The notes under the pieces were generated by a model. The model was not told the origin of the DNA. It was given only the letters and a program-made list of their open reading frames with translations, and did not search any database. Shown here piece by piece: positions 30,792 through 40,108 of a DNA stretch of 64,000 nt. This stretch comes from Rhabdaerophilum sp. SD176 (GTDB taxonomy: Bacteria; Pseudomonadota; Alphaproteobacteria; Rhizobiales; Beijerinckiaceae): positions 310,001-374,000 of the forward strand of contig NZ_JARJNS010000004.1 in assembly GCF_030143245.1 (NCBI RefSeq), written 5' to 3'. Every line of letters begins with the position of its first letter. Position 1 is the stretch's first letter. Position numbers and translations under genes: made by a program.

Positions 30792-31025
30792 ATGGCTCAC
30801 GCCGTCAAGATGGACACGTCCACCCGGATGAAATCCCATGCCGAGCAGAAGCGACTTTGCCAGCGCATGACGCTGCTCACGGCCGCTTTCCTCGTTCCGT
30901 TTGTGCTGCTTCGCCGCGCCTTCCGGCGCCTTGCGGGGCAACATTCCGGCAGCCGGCCGGTCTCGGTCTTCACCGAGGCCCGCGCCGATGCCAGCGCGAT
31001 CATCCCCTACATCTTCATGGGGTAA
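30792..31025 (+). CDS. pufQ: PufQ, bacteriochlorophyll/LH assembly factor
   Basis: Small single-span membrane protein at the head of puf, required in Rhodobacter for normal bacteriochlorophyll flux and complex assembly. The ORF (77 aa) has a basic N-terminus, one hydrophobic helix (MTLLTAAFLVPFVLLRRAF) and the conserved end ASAIIPYIFMG, which matches PufQ C-termini. ATG 30792 has a GAGGAG site; ATG 30786 is possible and would add two residues. Sequence similarity in this family is low, so identity rests on size, end motif and location. Confidence 0.85.
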   Translation: MAHAVKMDTSTRMKSHAEQKRLCQRMTLLTAAFLVPFVLLRRAFRRLAGQHSGSRPVSVFTEARADASAIIPYIFMG

Positions 31026-31032
31026 CTCTTGC

Positions 31033-31125
31033 CCCCTGGCCGGACCCCTCCGGCCATGGGTCATGCTGTAGGCGAGCTGCAGCTAACCAGCCGTGCGGGA
31101 GATGCACGGTACGGGCCTTCGGGCC
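31033..31125 (+). other. Structured pufQ-pufB intercistronic RNA (three hairpins)
   Basis: Three inverted repeats lie between pufQ and pufB. The first is TGGCCGG/CCGGCCA (31037-31043 with 31050-31056), extendable by three outer GC pairs after one mismatch (31033-31060). The second is CCGTGC/GCACGG (31091-31096 with 31104-31109). The third is GGCC-TTCG-GGCC (31114-31125), a UUCG-type tetraloop just before the pufB ribosome site. In Rhodobacter this segment takes part in puf mRNA processing and decay. Confidence 0.6.
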
Positions 31126-31145
31126 ACCTGTAGGAGTGTCAGACA

Positions 31146-31292
31146 ATGGCTGACAAGGGAGGGTCCTTGACGGGCCTCACTGGAGCGGAAGCGCAGGAAT
31201 TCCACGGTTTCTTCGTGCAAGGAACGCTTGGATTCTTCGCTGTTTCGCTCGTCGCACACATCCTGATCTGGATGTGGCGGCCCTGGTTCTAA
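31146..31292 (+). CDS. pufB: Light-harvesting 1 (core antenna) beta subunit
   Basis: Single-span LH1 beta polypeptide of 48 aa that encircles the reaction centre with PufA. The typical parts are [16 protein letters not shown], the membrane helix, and [12 protein letters not shown] at the end. His38 is the expected bacteriochlorophyll ligand and His20 is the conserved interfacial His. An AGGAG site lies 9 bases upstream. It is too short for default gene callers but unambiguous. Confidence 0.97.
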   Translation: MADKGGSLTGLTGAEAQEFHGFFVQGTLGFFAVSLVAHILIWMWRPWF

Positions 31293-31321
31293 ACCAACCC
31301 GCTAGAGATGGAGATCAATCT

Positions 31322-31483
31322 ATGTGGAGAATCTGGCTGATTTTCGATCCGCGTCGCACGCTGGTCGCAGTTTGCACGTTCGCCTTCCTGATGGTGATGC
31401 TCAATCACTTCATTCAGTTGAGCACGCCCCGTTACAATAGCTGGCTCAATGCGCCAGTTGCTGCGAAGGCTGCCCAGAAATAA
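31322..31483 (+). CDS. pufA: Light-harvesting 1 (core antenna) alpha subunit
   Basis: LH1 alpha polypeptide, 53 aa, beginning [17 protein letters not shown], the standard start, with bacteriochlorophyll ligand His29 in [16 protein letters not shown]. The open frame extends upstream into pufB but that part is shadow. An Ala/Lys-rich tail (PVAAKAAQK) ends the protein. A strong hairpin follows the stop by five bases. Confidence 0.97.
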   Translation: MWRIWLIFDPRRTLVAVCTFAFLMVMLNHFIQLSTPRYNSWLNAPVAAKAAQK

Positions 31484-31488
31484 AAAAT

Positions 31489-31533
31489 GGAGCGGACATT
31501 GAGTTCTTTAAATAAAAGATCGTTGTCCGCTCC
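31489..31533 (+). other. pufA-pufL intercistronic hairpin
   Basis: Ten-base perfect inverted repeat, GGAGCGGACA at 31489-31498 with TGTCCGCTCC at 31524-31533, around a 25-base AT-rich loop, followed by TCTTTAAT. This is the counterpart of the Rhodobacter hairpin that protects the pufBA mRNA from 3' decay, so that LH1 is made in excess over the reaction centre. The T run is too weak for full termination. Confidence 0.85.
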
Positions 31534-31604
31534 TCTTTAATCAACAAGTCGAAGATCGATTGGCCAGAAGTAGGTCATAGAGCGAATCTTGTACGGAGGT
31601 CAAA

Positions 31605-32453
31605 ATGGCATTATTGAGCTTTGAAAGAAAATACAGGGTCCGTGGTGGCACTTTGGTCGGAGGCGATCTTTTCGATTTCTGGGTTGGGCCGTTTTACGTT
31701 GGGTTCTTCGGGGTCGCTGCGGCGTTCTTCACCATCCTTGGAACAGCGCTGATCATCTTCGGCGCAAGCCTCGGCCCGACCTGGAACATCTGGCTCATCA
31801 GCATCAATCCTCCGGACGTCAAATACGGCCTCGCCTTTGCGCCCCTTGCCGAGGGCGGACTCTGGCAGGTCATCACCTTCTGCGCGATTGGTGCCTTTGT
31901 CTCGTGGGCGCTCCGTGAAGTAGAGATCTGCCGGAAGCTGGGCATGGGCTATCATGTGCCCTTTGCCTTCGCCTTCGCCATCCTTGCCTATGTCACGCTG
32001 GTCGTTTTCAGGCCCATTCTTCTCGGCGCCTGGGGCCATGGCTTTCCCTATGGCATCTTCAGCCACCTGCAATGGGTGTCGAATGTCGGGTACCAGTACC
32101 TGCAATTCCACTACAACCCGGCACACATGATCGCGATCACGTTCTTCTTCGCGACAACGCTGGCACTTTCGCTGCATGGCGGGCTGATCCTCTCGGCGAC
32201 AAATCCGGGCCGTGGCGAGCAGGTGAAGACGCCCGAACACGAGAACAGCTATTTCCGCGACACGATCGGATACTCGATCGGCACGCTCGGCGTGCACCGG
32301 CTCGGCCTCTTTCTGGCGCTGAGCGCGGTTTTCTGGAGCGCGGTCTGCATCATCATCAGCGGGCCCGTCTGGACCCAGGGCTGGGCCGAGTGGTGGAACT
32401 GGTGGCTGAACTGGTCCTACTGGGCCAATCCCGCCACTGCACCGCAGACCTGA
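31605..32453 (+). CDS. pufL: Photosynthetic reaction centre L subunit
   Basis: Five-helix core subunit binding the special pair, accessory pigments and QA/QB with PufM. The 282-aa protein has the special-pair ligand His174 ([10 protein letters not shown]), accessory chlorophyll ligand His154 (FSHLQW), iron ligands His191 and His231, and Glu213 for QB protonation; numbering is one higher than in Rhodobacter sphaeroides. The ribosome site ACGGAGGT precedes the ATG. Confidence 0.98.
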   Translation: MALLSFERKYRVRGGTLVGGDLFDFWVGPFYVGFFGVAAAFFTILGTALIIFGASLGPTWNIWLISINPPDVKYGLAFAPLAEGGLWQVITFCAIGAFVSWALREVEICRKLGMGYHVPFAFAFAILAYVTLVVFRPILLGAWGHGFPYGIFSHLQWVSNVGYQYLQFHYNPAHMIAITFFFATTLALSLHGGLILSATNPGRGEQVKTPEHENSYFRDTIGYSIGTLGVHRLGLFLALSAVFWSAVCIIISGPVWTQGWAEWWNWWLNWSYWANPATAPQT

Positions 32454-32481
32454 CGGCCGAACCTGAAGCGAGGGACGCATC

Positions 32482-33441
32482 ATGGCCTATTATCAGAACA
32501 TCTTCACGCGGGTTCAGGTTCACGGGGATCCGGATCTCGGCATCCCGCTCGCCCCCCACCTTTACGAGCGCGGCAAGACGACGGCGCATAGTTACTGGCT
32601 TGGCAAGATCGGGGATGCGCAGCTTGGCCCGATCTATCTCGGCTGGACGGGCGTCACCTCGCTGATCTGCGGCTTCATCGCCTTCGAGATCATCGGGCTG
32701 CACATGTGGGCGTCCGTCGGTTGGGATCCGGTTCAGTTCGTCCGGAAGCTCTTCTGGCTTTCGCTCGATCCGCCGAAGCCGGAATATGGGCTCACCATCC
32801 TCCCGCCCCTCGCCGAAGGCGGGTTGTGGCAGATTGCCGGCTTCTTCCTGACGGCATCGGTCATCCTGTGGTGGGTGCGAACCTATCGCCGGGCCAGGGC
32901 GCTCGGACTTGGCACCCATGTGGCCTGGGCCTTTGCCGCCGCCATCTGGCTGTTTCTGGTTGCCGGCTTCATCCGGCCCGTCATGATGGGCAGCTGGAGC
33001 GAGGCCGTGCCCTTCGGGATCTTCTCGCATCTCGACTGGACGCAGAACTTCTCGCTGCGCTACGGCAACCTCTTCTACAACCCCTTCCATGCCCTCTCGA
33101 TCGTGTTCCTGTATGGCTCCGTCCTGCTCTTTGCGATGCATGCCGGCACCATCCTTGCGGTCACCCGCTATGGCGGCGAGCGCGAGATCGAGCAGATCAC
33201 CGATCGTGGCACGGCCTCGGAGCGTGCAGCCCTGTTCTGGCGCTGGACGATGGGCTTCAACGCCTCGATGGAATCGATCCATCGCTGGGCCTATTGGTTC
33301 GCCATCCTCTGCCCGATCACCGGTGGCATCGGCATCCTGCTCACCGGCACGGTTGTCGACAACTGGTATGACTGGGGCATCAAGCACGGCATCGTTCCGG
33401 AAAATCCGGATTGGTGGCCGGCCACGCCTCCGGCGCAATGA
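32482..33441 (+). CDS. pufM: Photosynthetic reaction centre M subunit
   Basis: Partner of PufL, 319 aa. Ligands in conserved contexts are His183 (FSHLDW), special-pair His203 (YNPFHALSI), iron ligands His220, Glu235 and His267, and Tyr211 next to the pigments (M210 in Rhodobacter). The C-terminus ends [12 protein letters not shown]. No pufC (tetraheme cytochrome) or pufX follows; a terminator does. The electron donor is therefore likely a soluble cytochrome, or a cytochrome encoded elsewhere. Confidence 0.98.
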   Translation: MAYYQNIFTRVQVHGDPDLGIPLAPHLYERGKTTAHSYWLGKIGDAQLGPIYLGWTGVTSLICGFIAFEIIGLHMWASVGWDPVQFVRKLFWLSLDPPKPEYGLTILPPLAEGGLWQIAGFFLTASVILWWVRTYRRARALGLGTHVAWAFAAAIWLFLVAGFIRPVMMGSWSEAVPFGIFSHLDWTQNFSLRYGNLFYNPFHALSIVFLYGSVLLFAMHAGTILAVTRYGGEREIEQITDRGTASERAALFWRWTMGFNASMESIHRWAYWFAILCPITGGIGILLTGTVVDNWYDWGIKHGIVPENPDWWPATPPAQ

Positions 33442-33458
33442 CACGCTGAAAGAAACTG

Positions 33459-33483
33459 CCGGGGGCAGGCCTCCTTCCCCCGG
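33459..33483 (+). other. Hairpin directly after pufM
   Basis: CCGGGGG at 33459-33465 pairs with CCCCCGG at 33477-33483 (loop of 11). It lies 18 bp after the pufM stop and lacks a T run, so it probably acts as a 3' barrier to exonucleases ahead of the terminator. Confidence 0.55.
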
Positions 33484-33532
33484 AACCGGGGTAGGGCACG
33501 CGTATCTCCCCTTGATCCCTGTGCCACACCGG

Positions 33533-33565
33533 CGTCCCGCCCCTCCAGGCGGGACGTTGTCTTTT
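33533..33565 (+). terminator. Intrinsic terminator of the puf operon
   Basis: CGTCCCGCC at 33533-33541 pairs perfectly with GGCGGGACG at 33548-33556 (loop CCTCCA), followed by TTGTCTTTT. It ends the PGC and separates it from the convergent catabolic genes. Confidence 0.85.
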
Positions 33566-33645
33566 GGGGAAGCGGTATCGTGCGCTGCCGCGCCGTGTTG
33601 CGGATGTCAATGCGGCTGGCCGGGAGGAGGCACGCCCTTGGGCAG

Positions 33646-34494
33646 TCAGTCCCCCAGCCCGGAATCGAGCGCGAGGAGATGGCCGGTGACCTGGCTGGTC
33701 GGGTCAGCCAGCTGCGCGAGGATCGTGAAGTGATCCTCGCCCTCGATCGCTCCGCCGCTGACCGGCTTGCCTGTCGCCACGCGGGCCGCGATGTAATCCC
33801 GGCTCTGGCGTTGCAATTCGGGCAGTTCCGCCCCGCCCCAGATCACCGAGACCGGCTTGGTCGCCTGCGCCACGCGATGCTGCGGGCTCTGGAAATGCGC
33901 TTCCTCGGAGCTCAGCCTGAGCGCCTCCTGAAGGTAGCTGTGCCGGATCGGTTCGAGGTCGAAAATGCCGGAAATGGCCAGGGCAGCATCGACTTCCGGC
34001 ATTTCCGACAGGCGCGCGGCGAGGTGCCCGCCGGCCGACCAGCCGCTGATGATCAGGCGCGATTCGGCAACACCCATCGACGGCCCGACCACCCGGAGCA
34101 GGCGGATCGCCGTCTCGCATTCCTCGACGATCCGTGTCAGCGAGGCTTCCGGCGCCAGCGTGTAGCCCGGCATGGCCACATCGAAACCGTGGGCCAACGG
34201 CCCCTCGGCCAGTACGGAGAACATCTCCTTGGCATTGCGCTGCCAGTAGCCACCATGCAGGAAGACCAGCATCGGTGCATGCGGATGGCCGCAGGCAAAA
34301 ATGTCGATCGTCTGGCGCGCGCCGGGCCCATAGGCGAGGTCGAGCGCGATGGCTGTCCGCTCGCGCGTCTTGATCGACCGCGCGGTCAGTGAATTCAGGA
34401 TCTCGCCGGAGCGAGCCACTGCGGCCATGTTGTTGTAGGCAGCGTCGAGTTCACTTTGGCTGAAGTGCCGCCAGGCCCGAACGTCAGGTGTCAT
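33646..34494 (-). CDS. Alpha/beta hydrolase, kynurenine-formamidase/arylformamidase-like
   Basis: Esterase/amidase-type hydrolase of 282 aa. The oxyanion-hole motif HGGYWQ and nucleophile elbow GWSAGGH (Ser) match the kynurenine formamidase/carboxylesterase branch, and a late HF pair in EGEDHFTIL offers the catalytic His. Chosen start MTPDVRAWRHFSQSEL; an upstream in-frame ATG lies within the preceding gene. It overlaps that gene by 11 bp. No other tryptophan-degradation gene is present, so the substrate is more likely an amide or ureide intermediate handled by this operon; that is inference. Confidence 0.78.
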   Translation of the reverse strand: MTPDVRAWRHFSQSELDAAYNNMAAVARSGEILNSLTARSIKTRERTAIALDLAYGPGARQTIDIFACGHPHAPMLVFLHGGYWQRNAKEMFSVLAEGPLAHGFDVAMPGYTLAPEASLTRIVEECETAIRLLRVVGPSMGVAESRLIISGWSAGGHLAARLSEMPEVDAALAISGIFDLEPIRHSYLQEALRLSSEEAHFQSPQHRVAQATKPVSVIWGGAELPELQRQSRDYIAARVATGKPVSGGAIEGEDHFTILAQLADPTSQVTGHLLALDSGLGD

Positions 34495-35364
34495 CGCCAC
34501 TCGCCAGATACCAATCGTGAAGGTCGCGCCCCTGCAGAAAGGCAAGGTCGCCCAGGAGGATCAGATCGTCGAGAAGCGCCTCGAATATGTCAATCCGGTG
34601 TGGAACCCCGGTTATATACGGGTGAATGGCGATGCTCATGATTTTGCCGCCGTCGCCGGCCTTGGCCTCGCGCACCAGCCTTTCCGCCGTGCGCAGGGCG
34701 CGGCGGGCCAGCTCTTCCGCGGGGTGGTGCTGGATCATGATCGTCGGGATGTCGTTGAGCTCGACCGTATACGGCATGGTCAGGACCGGGCCGTGCCGCG
34801 TCGCCAGCCGGCAGGGCCGGTCATCCACCACCCAGTCCGCGATATAGCGGATGCCCGCTTCGGCGAGATGGTCCGGCGTGTCCAGCGTTTCCGTCAGGCC
34901 CGGCCCCAGCCATCCGAGGCAGGGCTTGCCGGTGAAGGCGCGGATGGTCTCCACCGTCTGGCCGATCATCGCGCGCTGGTCCTCGATGCGATGCGTCGGC
35001 ACCTGCACGAAACCATGGCCCATGAACTCCCAGCCGGCCTCATGCGCCGCGCCGGCGACACGTGGATACGCGTGGCAGACCGAGCCGTTGATCGAGAGCG
35101 TTGGCCGGATACCCCGTTTCTCGAACGCGGCCAGCAGCCGCCAGAGCCCGGCCCGCATGCCGTATTCATGCCAGGCCCAGTTGGCGATATCCGGCTGAAG
35201 GGCAGCCCCGGTCGGGGCCACCAGCACCTGGCGCGGCATCGGGTTGTCGATCAGCCAGTTCTCGACATTGACGATGAACCAGCAGGCGACGGCCTTTCCA
35301 TCCGGCAGCACGAGGGGCGGCCGGTCGATGCTGGCGCGATAGGGCAGGCGGTCTTCGGGCCGCA

Positions 35365-35365
<1 letters not shown>
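34484..35365 (-). CDS. Polysaccharide-deacetylase-family protein (allantoinase PuuE-like)
   Basis: NodB-fold protein of 293 aa. LSINGSVCHAYP and GWEFMGHGFVQVPTHRI resemble the PuuE-type allantoinase/cyclic-amide hydrolase branch more than chitin deacetylases; there is no signal peptide, fitting a cytoplasmic small-molecule enzyme. The start ATG (or adjacent GTG) overlaps the stop of the ABC ATPase gene. The likely reaction is hydrolysis of a cyclic ureide or amide imported by the adjoining transporter; the substrate is not determinable from sequence. Confidence 0.75.
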
Positions 35366-36151
<786 letters not shown>

Positions 36152-36159
<8 letters not shown>

Positions 36160-37003
36160 GATGGGTCGGGCTCCAGCGCAGGAGATGGTTGCCGATCATC
36201 ATGACGATCCGGTCGGACAGGTAGCCGACAATCCCGATGATGATCATGCCGCAGATGACGAGTTCGGTGCGCGACAGCGTCCGCCCGTCCATGATGACGG
36301 CGCCAAGCCCCTGCGGCACGCCGGTCATCTCGCCGACGACGATGACGAACCAGGCGAGGCCGAGGCCAAGCCGGAGGCCGGTGAAGATCGAAGGCAGCGC
36401 TGCCGGCAGCACCACGCGGAAGAACTGCGCATTGCCCCGGCAGCCGAGCATCGAGGCCGCCTCGAACAGTTTTGGATCGACATTCTTCACGCCGAAGATC
36501 GTGTTGAGCAGGATCGGGTAGAAGGCGCCGAGGAAGACGAGGCTGAAGGCGGATTTGGCCCCGAGCCCGAACAGGATCATCGAGAGCGGCAGCCATGCGG
36601 TCACGGGGATCGGCCGCATCAGCTGGAAGAACGGGTCCAGCGTCTTCCGGGCCAGCGGAATGCGCCCGATCAGCAGGCCAAGCGGCAGCGCGACCGCGGC
36701 CGCCAGCAGGAAGCCGCCATAGACGCGGCTCATCGAAGCGAGAAGATGGATATGGAGCGTGGCCGAGAAGGCATCGTCATAGATGCCACCGACCGCGAAA
36801 TCGACCATGTATTCGGCCGTCTCGGCCGGGGTGGGGATCAGCCGCGTCCAGCGTTGCGTGGTCGCGACATACCAGAGCAGCAGCAGCAGGCCGGGCACGA
36901 TCATCGCCAGCGCGAAATCCCTCGCCTTGCCCAAGTGGGGCAGGCTGGCCTTCCGCGGCGGCGCCTCTTCGGCAGCCGGGGCGGAACTGGTCACATCCAC
37001 CAT
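36152..37003 (-). CDS. ABC transporter permease, NitT/TauT (SsuC/TauC) family
   Basis: Inner-membrane permease of 283 aa with a 30-residue Ala/Pro/Lys N-terminus and about six helices. The cytoplasmic coupling loop reads EAASMLGCRGNAQFFRVVLPAALPSI, the EAA motif of this family. Cotranscribed with the ATPase downstream and the binding protein upstream. Confidence 0.92.
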
Positions 37004-37047
37004 GAAACTCTCTCCGATCAGGAAAAGCGCCCGGGTTGGGGAAAGGG

Positions 37048-37070
37048 CCCGCGCCGGCCGGCGGCGCGGG
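37048..37070 (-). other. Hairpin downstream of the NitT/TauT binding-protein gene
   Basis: CCCGCGCC at 37048-37055 pairs with GGCGCGGG at 37063-37070 (loop of 7). It lies just after the binding-protein stop and before the permease start in the direction of transcription. It probably stabilises the upstream message so that the binding protein is made in excess; a C/T-rich stretch follows, but no clean T run. Confidence 0.55.
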
Positions 37071-37079
37071 TCCGCAGCA

Positions 37080-38036
37080 TCAGGCCGTCTTGACGGCGTT
37101 GGAGAAAGAGGCGTTCAGGAACTTCGGAAAATCCGGCAGCGCGCGGATCTGCTTCAACGCCAGCATCTGCTCGGCATAGGTGCGGGCCTGCTTGAGCACG
37201 GTCTCGTCGAGTTTCCAGATATACTCGACGTTGTCGTTCTTCAGCGCATTCTCGACCGCCGCCTTGTTGGCGCCGAGCTTGGCCACCGTCATCTCGGCCA
37301 CGGCATCCTTGTTCTTCATCATGAACTCGGAGGCCTTGGCATGCACGGTGAGCATGGTTTTCACCAGCTCGGGGTCCTTCGCCACCATCTCTTCCGAGGT
37401 CGCGAAGATCATGTTCAGGCCGCCCATCGCGGTATTGTACGGGTATTCGACCAGCTGGCCGACGCCGGTCGCCAGCGAGAGGCCCGGGCCCGGCTCGGCA
37501 CCGACATAGGCATCGATATCCCCGCGCGAGAGCATGGCATGCATTTCGCCGAAGGGAACGCGGGTTGCCACGACATCGCGGATCGACAGACCCTCGAGGC
37601 GCAGCCGCTCCATGATGAAGACCTCCTGCGTCGAGCCCGGCCAGATGCCGACCTTCTTGCCCTTGAGGTCCTTCACGGTCTTGATGGGCGAACCGGCCTT
37701 GGCGATCACGCCCATGCCCTTGTTGCAAAAGGCGCCGACAACGACCACCGGCTCGCCCGCAGCAGCGCCGAGCGTCGCCGCCGCAATGCCGAAGCCGCCG
37801 AAATCGACCGACTTGGTCACCACGGCATTCTTGCCGTCCGTCGGGCTGTCGAAAGTGATGATCTCGATCTTGAGGTTCGACGGTGCAAATTTCTCGTAGA
37901 AATGCGGGGTCATCGAATGGATCAGCCGGAGCGACCCCATTTTGACGGTGCGCGTTTGCGCGCGGAGGATGTTCGGCATGGCGATGACGCCAAGGCCGGC
38001 CCCGGCGCTGGCGAGAAGATGGCGGCGATTGATCAT
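37080..38036 (-). CDS. ABC transporter substrate-binding protein (NMT1/SsuA-like)
   Basis: Periplasmic binding protein of 318 aa. The N-terminus MINRRHLLASAGAGLGVIAMP with ILRAQT is a Tat-like or Sec signal with cleavage after Ala. The NMT1/THI5-like fold is indicated by DLKGKKVGIWPGSTQEVF and DIDAYVGAEPGPGLSLA. It heads the leftward binding protein-permease-ATPase-hydrolase genes. Ligand unknown; the enzyme context suggests a small nitrogenous heterocycle or amide. Confidence 0.85.
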   Translation of the reverse strand: MINRRHLLASAGAGLGVIAMPNILRAQTRTVKMGSLRLIHSMTPHFYEKFAPSNLKIEIITFDSPTDGKNAVVTKSVDFGGFGIAAATLGAAAGEPVVVVGAFCNKGMGVIAKAGSPIKTVKDLKGKKVGIWPGSTQEVFIMERLRLEGLSIRDVVATRVPFGEMHAMLSRGDIDAYVGAEPGPGLSLATGVGQLVEYPYNTAMGGLNMIFATSEEMVAKDPELVKTMLTVHAKASEFMMKNKDAVAEMTVAKLGANKAAVENALKNDNVEYIWKLDETVLKQARTYAEQMLALKQIRALPDFPKFLNASFSNAVKTA

Positions 38037-38085
38037 GGTTCGGTCCTCGCTGTTGTAGGCATTCTGAAGGGAAAGGCCGGGCGCT

Positions 38086-38520
38086 CTAGGCGGCGCTCGT
38101 CGTTGTTGCGGCGAGGGCGGCCATGTAGGCGCGCCACCCGCCGAATTCGGAAATGTCGGTTGCCCCGATCAGGCCCTCCGGCTCCACGAGGAAGCCCTTC
38201 GGGCTGGTGCCATCCGCCAGACGGACGGTGCCGATGCAGAGCGGCGCGGGAATGCCGGCGACGAAGGTGCCGAAACCCTCCGCCGGCAGAGCCCAGACCT
38301 CGACGGCGATGGCATGGCCTTCACCCTCGGCAATCCGGATCAGCCCCGGTCGCTTGGGCGGGCCGCCGGGCAAGGCATTGAGGCGATAGGATTTCGTCGT
38401 CTCGCCCGCCCGGCGGAACTGCCCGCCGCGCGAGGTCAGTTCGCCATTCAGCGGCATCCCCGAGAGATGGGCGCCGACAACCACGATTTCGATCATCTCG
38501 GATGCCTGGTCCGCGCTCAT
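38086..38520 (-). CDS. Allophanate hydrolase C-terminal-domain protein (AtzF-C-like)
   Basis: A 144-aa stand-alone protein. IEIVVVGAHLSGMPLNGELTS and ETTKSYRLNALPGGPPKRPGL are typical of the C-terminal domain of allophanate hydrolase (AtzF/urea amidolyase), normally fused behind the amidase domain. The start overlaps the amidase stop by ATGA, so the two halves are probably made in equal amounts and may act as a complex. The split could be ancestral or derived. Confidence 0.82.
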   Translation of the reverse strand: MSADQASEMIEIVVVGAHLSGMPLNGELTSRGGQFRRAGETTKSYRLNALPGGPPKRPGLIRIAEGEGHAIAVEVWALPAEGFGTFVAGIPAPLCIGTVRLADGTSPKGFLVEPEGLIGATDISEFGGWRAYMAALAATTTSAA

Positions 38521-39887
38521 GCAGCGACCTCCTTGGTTGAGAAGCGTTCGCATCCGCCGATGCCGGGGAAGAATTGCCTGCCGAGCTTGACCAGCCTCTG
38601 ATCATGGCCACGCGGCGCCAGCAGGGTGATCCCCGCCGGGAATCCGTCGCTGCGGAACGGGCCGGGCAGGGCAAGGCCGCAGAGATCGAGCAGGTTGACG
38701 AAATTCGTGTAGGTGCCGAGGCGCGAATTCGGGTCAATCGGATCCGCTTCGAGTTCGGCGAGGGTCGGCGCAATCGGGCAGGTCGGCACGGCAAGGCCAT
38801 CTACCTCCTGCCAGACCGGTTCGGTCTGCCGGCGCAGGGCCGCCAGCGCATAGAAGGCCTGGAAGGTCTGGGTGGCAGAAATCCCGTCAGCCTTGCCGAT
38901 GATCGCTCGGGTGACGGGATGCAGGGCGGCGGGATTCTCGTCCATGAAGGGCGTGAGCGCGGCGCGGCGTTCGGCGACCCAAGGACCTTCATAGAGCAGC
39001 CGTGCCACGGCGAAGAAGGGTTCGAAATCCAGTTCGCGCAGGGTCACGCCGAGGCTAGCCAGCTTGTCGAGGCTGGCCTCATACGCGCGGGCCATCAGCG
39101 TATCGCCGAAGAAATGCCGGTCCTTCTCGCCGGGAATGCCGAGAACCCGCATCGGCTTGTCCGATTGCTCCGGCAGCGGGCGGGAATAGGGGTCGGCGGC
39201 ATCATAACCCGAGGCGATGCCGAGTACGCGCGCGGCGTCATCCACATTGGCGGCGAAGATCGAGATCGTGTCGAGCGTCCGGCAGGCCGGGACCATGCCC
39301 CGGCCGGACAGGGCCCCGAGGCTCGGCTTGAGCCCGACAAGGTTGTTCAGCCCCGCCGGAACGCGGCCGGAGCCGGCCGTATCGGTGCCGAGGCTGAAAC
39401 AGGCAATCCCCTGTGCGACAACGATGGCCGAGCCGGAGGAGGAGCCGCCAGGCACGCGCCCGGCATCGAAGGCATTGCGCGGCGCCGGGAAGGGCGAACG
39501 CACGCCAACCAGCCCGGTGGCGAACTGGTCGAGATTGGTCTTGCCGAGGCAGATCGCGCCCGCAGCCAGCAACCGCGCGACGACCGGCGCGTCCTGTTCG
39601 GCCATGTAGGTGAAATCCGGACAGGCTGCCGTCGTCGGAAGGCCGGCTACATCGATATTGTCCTTCACCGCGAAAGGGACACCCCAGAGCGGGTAGCGGG
39701 CCGCATCGAAAGCGGGCAACCGTCCGGCTGCTCCCAGCGCATCCGCTTCCGGCACCAGCGTGATAAAGATGCCGGGATCGTTGACCGCCGCCAGCCGCGC
39801 ATAAGCCGCTTCGATCGCCGCCTCGGGGCGGAGACCCTGGCTGTAGCGCTGGTGGAGCGTGGCGATCGTCGGATGGCTGGTCGGCAT
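38517..39887 (-). CDS. Allophanate hydrolase-like amidase subunit
   Basis: Amidase-signature enzyme of 456 aa with the Ser-cisSer-Lys triad contexts FAVKDNIDVAG (Lys), GGSSSGSAIV (cis-Ser) and GTDTAGSGRVPAGLNNLVGLKP (nucleophile Ser). The latter wording and the N-terminal AAVNDPGIFITLVPE are characteristic of AtzF-type allophanate hydrolases. The expected product is ammonia and CO2 from allophanate or a related N-carboxyurea. The C-terminal domain is a separate gene. A promoter and GntR-like operator lie about 200 bp upstream. Confidence 0.85.
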   Translation of the reverse strand: MPTSHPTIATLHQRYSQGLRPEAAIEAAYARLAAVNDPGIFITLVPEADALGAAGRLPAFDAARYPLWGVPFAVKDNIDVAGLPTTAACPDFTYMAEQDAPVVARLLAAGAICLGKTNLDQFATGLVGVRSPFPAPRNAFDAGRVPGGSSSGSAIVVAQGIACFSLGTDTAGSGRVPAGLNNLVGLKPSLGALSGRGMVPACRTLDTISIFAANVDDAARVLGIASGYDAADPYSRPLPEQSDKPMRVLGIPGEKDRHFFGDTLMARAYEASLDKLASLGVTLRELDFEPFFAVARLLYEGPWVAERRAALTPFMDENPAALHPVTRAIIGKADGISATQTFQAFYALAALRRQTEPVWQEVDGLAVPTCPIAPTLAELEADPIDPNSRLGTYTNFVNLLDLCGLALPGPFRSDGFPAGITLLAPRGHDQRLVKLGRQFFPGIGGCERFSTKEVAA

Positions 39888-40068
39888 GGCGTTGTCTCCC
39901 TCGCAAGGTTCAGCAAGGTGCGTGCCAAGAGGGGGCAGCCTTCCGGGGCGGATGCGTTGTTGTGGCAATGGCGATGACGGGAGCGGCAATCCCGCGGGAA
40001 AGTGACGGCTTCCTCCCGGGGCAGGCCTGCAAACTCCGCCGCAAACGGGCCTGGGCGAGGCTGCTCAC

Positions 40069-40108
40069 ATTGTATGCAGAGCAGATGTTTTGTCTAGTTT
40101 CTAGGCAA
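40069..40108 (-). promoter_or_regulatory. Promoter and palindromic operator for the allophanate-hydrolase operon
   Basis: On the minus strand, -35 TAGACA (complement of 40091-40096) and -10 TACAAT (complement of 40069-40074) are separated by 16 bp. The -35 lies inside the palindrome TTGTCTAG-TTT-CTAGGCAA (40090-40108, one mismatch), of the size bound by GntR/FCD dimers. The palindrome overlaps the stop codon of the GntR gene itself. Likely operator for that regulator. Confidence 0.6.
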
